64,000 nucleotides of DNA from Acidobacteriota bacterium. GTDB taxonomy: Bacteria > Acidobacteriota > Thermoanaerobaculia > Multivoradales > J023. Under the pieces are notes generated by a model. That model was given only the letters and a program-made list of their open reading frames with translations. It made no database searches and was not told the DNA's origin. The stretch is taken from assembly GCA_029263315.1 (NCBI GenBank), contig JAJCXR010000003.1:1-64000 (forward strand), in the 5' to 3' direction. Below, in pieces: positions 61,348 to 64,000 of this stretch (position 1 is the stretch's first letter; each line of letters starts with the position of its first letter). A program made the translations under genes and the position numbers.

Positions 61348-64000
61348 TCAGAACGGATTCCCGAAGCTCAAGAAAAACACCGGGTCCTCATCCCCCGGCA
61401 GGTCGGGGTCGAGCTGCCAGCCGATCTCGAGACGGATGGGGCCAATGGGCGAAGTGTAGCGAAAACCCACCCCGGCGCCGGGCTCGAGCTCCCCGACATC
61501 GATATCACGCCAGTCGGCCCAGACGTTGCCCAAGTCGAAGAAGACGGTACCGCCAAAATCACCGGAAATGGGGAAGCGGTAGTCTAGATTGAGCACCACC
61601 AGCCCGTTGCCCCCCACTTCGACGAAATCCCCTTCGCCATTGCTGATCAGGGTATCCCCGACGATTCCCAGGCGATCCCGCTCGAAGGCTCGGTGCGAGG
61701 TACGACCGCCACCGAAGAAACGTTCGGAGATCGGAATACGGGCACTGGCAAGATCCTCGGGAACCAGCGGACCCAGCGGCGCCGTGTCCGACAATCCCTC
61801 GATGGCGCCGAGCCTGAAGCTGGTGGCCAAGCTGCCCAGGGGCCCCAGGGAGGTGTATTGGGTTTGCTGCCAGAAGAGCTTGGCGAAATTTGCCTCGGCA
61901 TCGAGCAAGGGAAAGGCAAACTCGAGCTGCAAGTTGGTGCTCCACCCCAAGCTCGGGTTGAGTGGATCGTCGCGTCGGTCGATGAACAGGTTCGGCGTCA
62001 GGCTGGAGATCTCGACGCTGCGGTCCTGCCGATCCAGCTCATCGAGGTCCAAGGTCGGATCGGTGATCAAGGTCCTGACGCGTCGATAGTCGTAGATCAA
62101 CCCCAAACGATTGGCACGCCAATCCTTGGTCAGGGAAACCTGAGTGCCCGTACCGTCCACCGAGAAAGCCTGCCGTGCTTCTTCTTCGCGGTAGAGAATG
62201 AAGGTGATGGGCAGATTTGTCTTGAGAAATGAGGGTTGATCAAAAATCAGGCGGAAACGATTCTCCACCTCATTGCCCCGATAGTCGATCTGGAAACGGT
62301 CCCCGCGGCCGCCGATGTTGTTGCGCACCAGGCTGAAGAGCCCGCCGAGACCGTCGTCCGAGTGGTAGCTGAAGCCGTAGCCCAATCGCCAGCGCTGCCC
62401 CTCCTCCACTTGCACGATCAGATCCCGCGCTCCGGTAAGCTCCGAGGAGGGGGCTAGATCGACATCGACACGGGAAAAAATGCCCAACCGATAGAGCTCC
62501 CGCTCCGCCTCCAGCAGCACGCGACGGCTCAGGGCATCCCCGGGTTTCAGGCCCATGGTGCGCAGGACGGGGGCCTCACGGCTGCGCTGTAAACCCCGAA
62601 TCAATACTCGGTCCAGCACCAAGGGCGGACCCTCGTCGATCTGTAGATGCACATCCACCAAGGTCGCTTCGGAATTCCAGTCCAACCGCGGCGTGATGGT
62701 GGCCGACGGATAGCCGCGATCCTCATAGAGCGTGCGCAAGACGTTGATGCTCTCTTCGAGACGGGCTGGATGGTAGGGGCCGCCACTTCTCAGGGCCAAG
62801 CCGCGGGCGATCTCCGCATCGTCGAAGGCCCGATGGCCGTCGTACGTAACCTCCACCACCCGCTGACGGGGGCCTTCCTGCACCGGAATCACCAGGCTCA
62901 GGCTTTGCCCATCGATGGCCAAGACCGGCGGCCCCACCTGCGCCTCGGTGTAGCCTTGCAAGAGGTAGAAGGAGCGCAGGTTGGCCACGTCCTCCGTCAG
63001 ATCGACGTCCACCAGACTTCCGCTGCCGGGGCTCAATGGACGCTTGACGGACGTTCTCATCAGCGGTATCAATCGCGACGCCGCAAGGCGCTCATTGCCC
63101 TCAAAACGAATCTCTTCAATCTGGAAAACGGGGCCCTTGGTGACCTCCAAGATCAGCCTTTGGCCCCCACCCTCCAAGGCCATGAGACGACAGTCCACAT
63201 CGGCCCGGTAGTGGCCTCGACGTTGATAGTGGCTGACCAGCCGCTGGCAAGACTGCTGGATCAGGTCGTCGTCGAAGGAGGTATCACGCAGGAAGGTGAG
63301 TAGACCCAGTTTGTTCAATCGCCGTTGCGAGGCACCCAACACCTCGACCTCCACCCGCTCCCCGGCTGCGATGTTGAACGTCAAGTGCAGCCGCTGAGCC
63401 TCGCTGTCGTAGATTTCTTCCGGACCGCTGACCCGCACGCCGAGGAAACCTTGCCGCAACCACCATCGGCGCAGACGCTCCACGTCCTGCTGTAGACGTT
63501 CATGACTGTAGTTGCCTCCGGCGGCGGTACGGATGACCTTGCTCAGGCGATCGGCCTCGAAGCTGCCCAGATCCCCCGCGAAGGCCACGCTGCCGACCGT
63601 GGCCCGTGGGCCGGCATCGACCTCGAAGGCGACGTGCACGCGCTTCTCCGCGACGCTGCGCACTTCGATATCAACCTGTGGCTGGCGAAAACCCTGTCGC
63701 CAATAGAGCTCCAACAGCGCGTCGCGGCTGGACGCCAGGAGCTCTTGGGACAGCACGTTCGAAGGCTTTTGACGGATCGCCCGTTGCAAAGTGCGTCGCG
63801 GCAATCCGAGCTCGCCAACAACCTCCACCTCTTCCACCCAAGGCCGCAGCCGTACGACAAGAACCGCCGTCACCGTGCCCGGCCCTTGCTTGTGGGGGCG
63901 AGCCAGGACCTCCGCTTCCTCCACCCTGCCGGTGGCATAAAAGTTTGAAAGGGTACGCCGAACCGCCGTCTCGCTCAACGGATCGCCGGGCTGAAAGGCA
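61348..64000 (-). CDS. Omp85/TamA-like outer-membrane assembly protein, 5' end cut by window
   Basis: At least 884 residues are visible and the frame runs off the right edge, so the start and signal peptide are missing. Five or so POTRA domains (repeats such as GDPLSETAVRRTLSNFYATGR and GQSLSLVIPVQEGPRQRVVEVTYDG) are followed by an Omp85 barrel (about the last 380 residues) with RFFGGGRTSHRAFERDRLG, a GxVFFDLGNVW strand and the terminal beta-signal ending FFLSFGNPF. The many POTRA units and barrel suggest a TamA- or BamA-like insertase. It converges with the sulfatase-fold gene. Confidence 0.94.
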   Translation of the reverse strand, partial: AFQPGDPLSETAVRRTLSNFYATGRVEEAEVLARPHKQGPGTVTAVLVVRLRPWVEEVEVVGELGLPRRTLQRAIRQKPSNVLSQELLASSRDALLELYWRQGFRQPQVDIEVRSVAEKRVHVAFEVDAGPRATVGSVAFAGDLGSFEADRLSKVIRTAAGGNYSHERLQQDVERLRRWWLRQGFLGVRVSGPEEIYDSEAQRLHLTFNIAAGERVEVEVLGASQRRLNKLGLLTFLRDTSFDDDLIQQSCQRLVSHYQRRGHYRADVDCRLMALEGGGQRLILEVTKGPVFQIEEIRFEGNERLAASRLIPLMRTSVKRPLSPGSGSLVDVDLTEDVANLRSFYLLQGYTEAQVGPPVLAIDGQSLSLVIPVQEGPRQRVVEVTYDGHRAFDDAEIARGLALRSGGPYHPARLEESINVLRTLYEDRGYPSATITPRLDWNSEATLVDVHLQIDEGPPLVLDRVLIRGLQRSREAPVLRTMGLKPGDALSRRVLLEAERELYRLGIFSRVDVDLAPSSELTGARDLIVQVEEGQRWRLGYGFSYHSDDGLGGLFSLVRNNIGGRGDRFQIDYRGNEVENRFRLIFDQPSFLKTNLPITFILYREEEARQAFSVDGTGTQVSLTKDWRANRLGLIYDYRRVRTLITDPTLDLDELDRQDRSVEISSLTPNLFIDRRDDPLNPSLGWSTNLQLEFAFPLLDAEANFAKLFWQQTQYTSLGPLGSLATSFRLGAIEGLSDTAPLGPLVPEDLASARIPISERFFGGGRTSHRAFERDRLGIVGDTLISNGEGDFVEVGGNGLVVLNLDYRFPISGDFGGTVFFDLGNVWADWRDIDVGELEPGAGVGFRYTSPIGPIRLEIGWQLDPDLPGDEDPVFFLSFGNPF

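Overview
The window is GC-rich (roughly 63-65% by eye), almost fully coding, and carries no rRNA, tRNA, CRISPR array or complete insertion sequence that I can see. The gene set is that of a Gram-negative, diderm bacterium with a large secretome: an Omp85/TamA-like protein, a tripartite RND pump, lipoproteins, a C25 (gingipain-like) peptidase, a VPS10/BNR propeller protein, LVIVD and FG-GAP propellers, a DUF6600/FecR protein, an IPTL-CTERM type tail, and Ser/Thr kinase and sigma-54 signalling. This mix resembles Acidobacteriota of the Thermoanaerobaculia type, with Myxococcota-like or other deep lineages as alternatives. That is inference from gene content; no marker gene is present.

Layout. 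0.3-4.6 kb: a TPR protein, a HupE/UreJ-like membrane protein and a DUF4331 protein, in two transcription units that each carry a phased array of GTCTCA hexamers ahead of a -24/-12 (sigma-54) like promoter. 5-9.9 kb: two DUF6503-like proteins, an alpha/beta hydrolase-fold protein whose nucleophile position is Ala, an unknown protein and a histidine phosphatase. 10-16.6 kb: a membrane Ser/Thr kinase followed by an unknown secreted protein and an FHA-domain sigma-54-type activator with an altered GAFTGA loop. 17.2-23.3 kb: an NtrC-type response regulator, histidine kinase, PhoD-like phosphatase and LVIVD propeller in one translationally coupled operon behind a very good sigma-54 promoter and palindromic candidate activator sites. 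23.4-37.5 kb: an SDR/DUF2867 protein, the C25 peptidase (also sigma-54-like promoter), a large BNR-repeat protein, a peptidoglycan-binding/pesticin-like muramidase, an amidohydrolase lipoprotein and a secreted repeat protein with a probable leaderless mRNA. 37.5-43 kb: a CHAT protease-TM-FGE fusion, a saccharopine-dehydrogenase-like protein and a CRTAC1-family protein. 43.3-46.2 kb: a membrane-fusion protein and two MacB/LolD-type ATPases but no permease. 46.4-49 kb: a methyltransferase, a PhyH dioxygenase and a CAT-like acetyltransferase. 49.3-49.64 kb: an orphan transcription unit with near-consensus promoter, several helices and a strong terminator but no conventional gene. 49.7-58.8 kb: a DUF6600 protein and a TetR-controlled RND efflux operon. 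59.2 kb to the end: a membrane sulfatase-fold protein and the 3' part of an Omp85/TamA gene cut by the window edge.

How the parts may work together. The recurring theme is sigma-54 control of envelope and secreted functions: five candidate -24/-12 promoters sit directly ahead of genes, two enhancer-binding proteins are encoded, and the two-component operon looks autoregulated. The most novel-looking items are the structured RNA unit at 49.35-49.64 kb, the GTCTCA/sigma-54 pairing, and a family of short dispersed CTAG...GCGGGAGGCCCTT elements, one of which supplies the start codon of a gene. All RNA, promoter and repeat calls were made by reading; none was computed.
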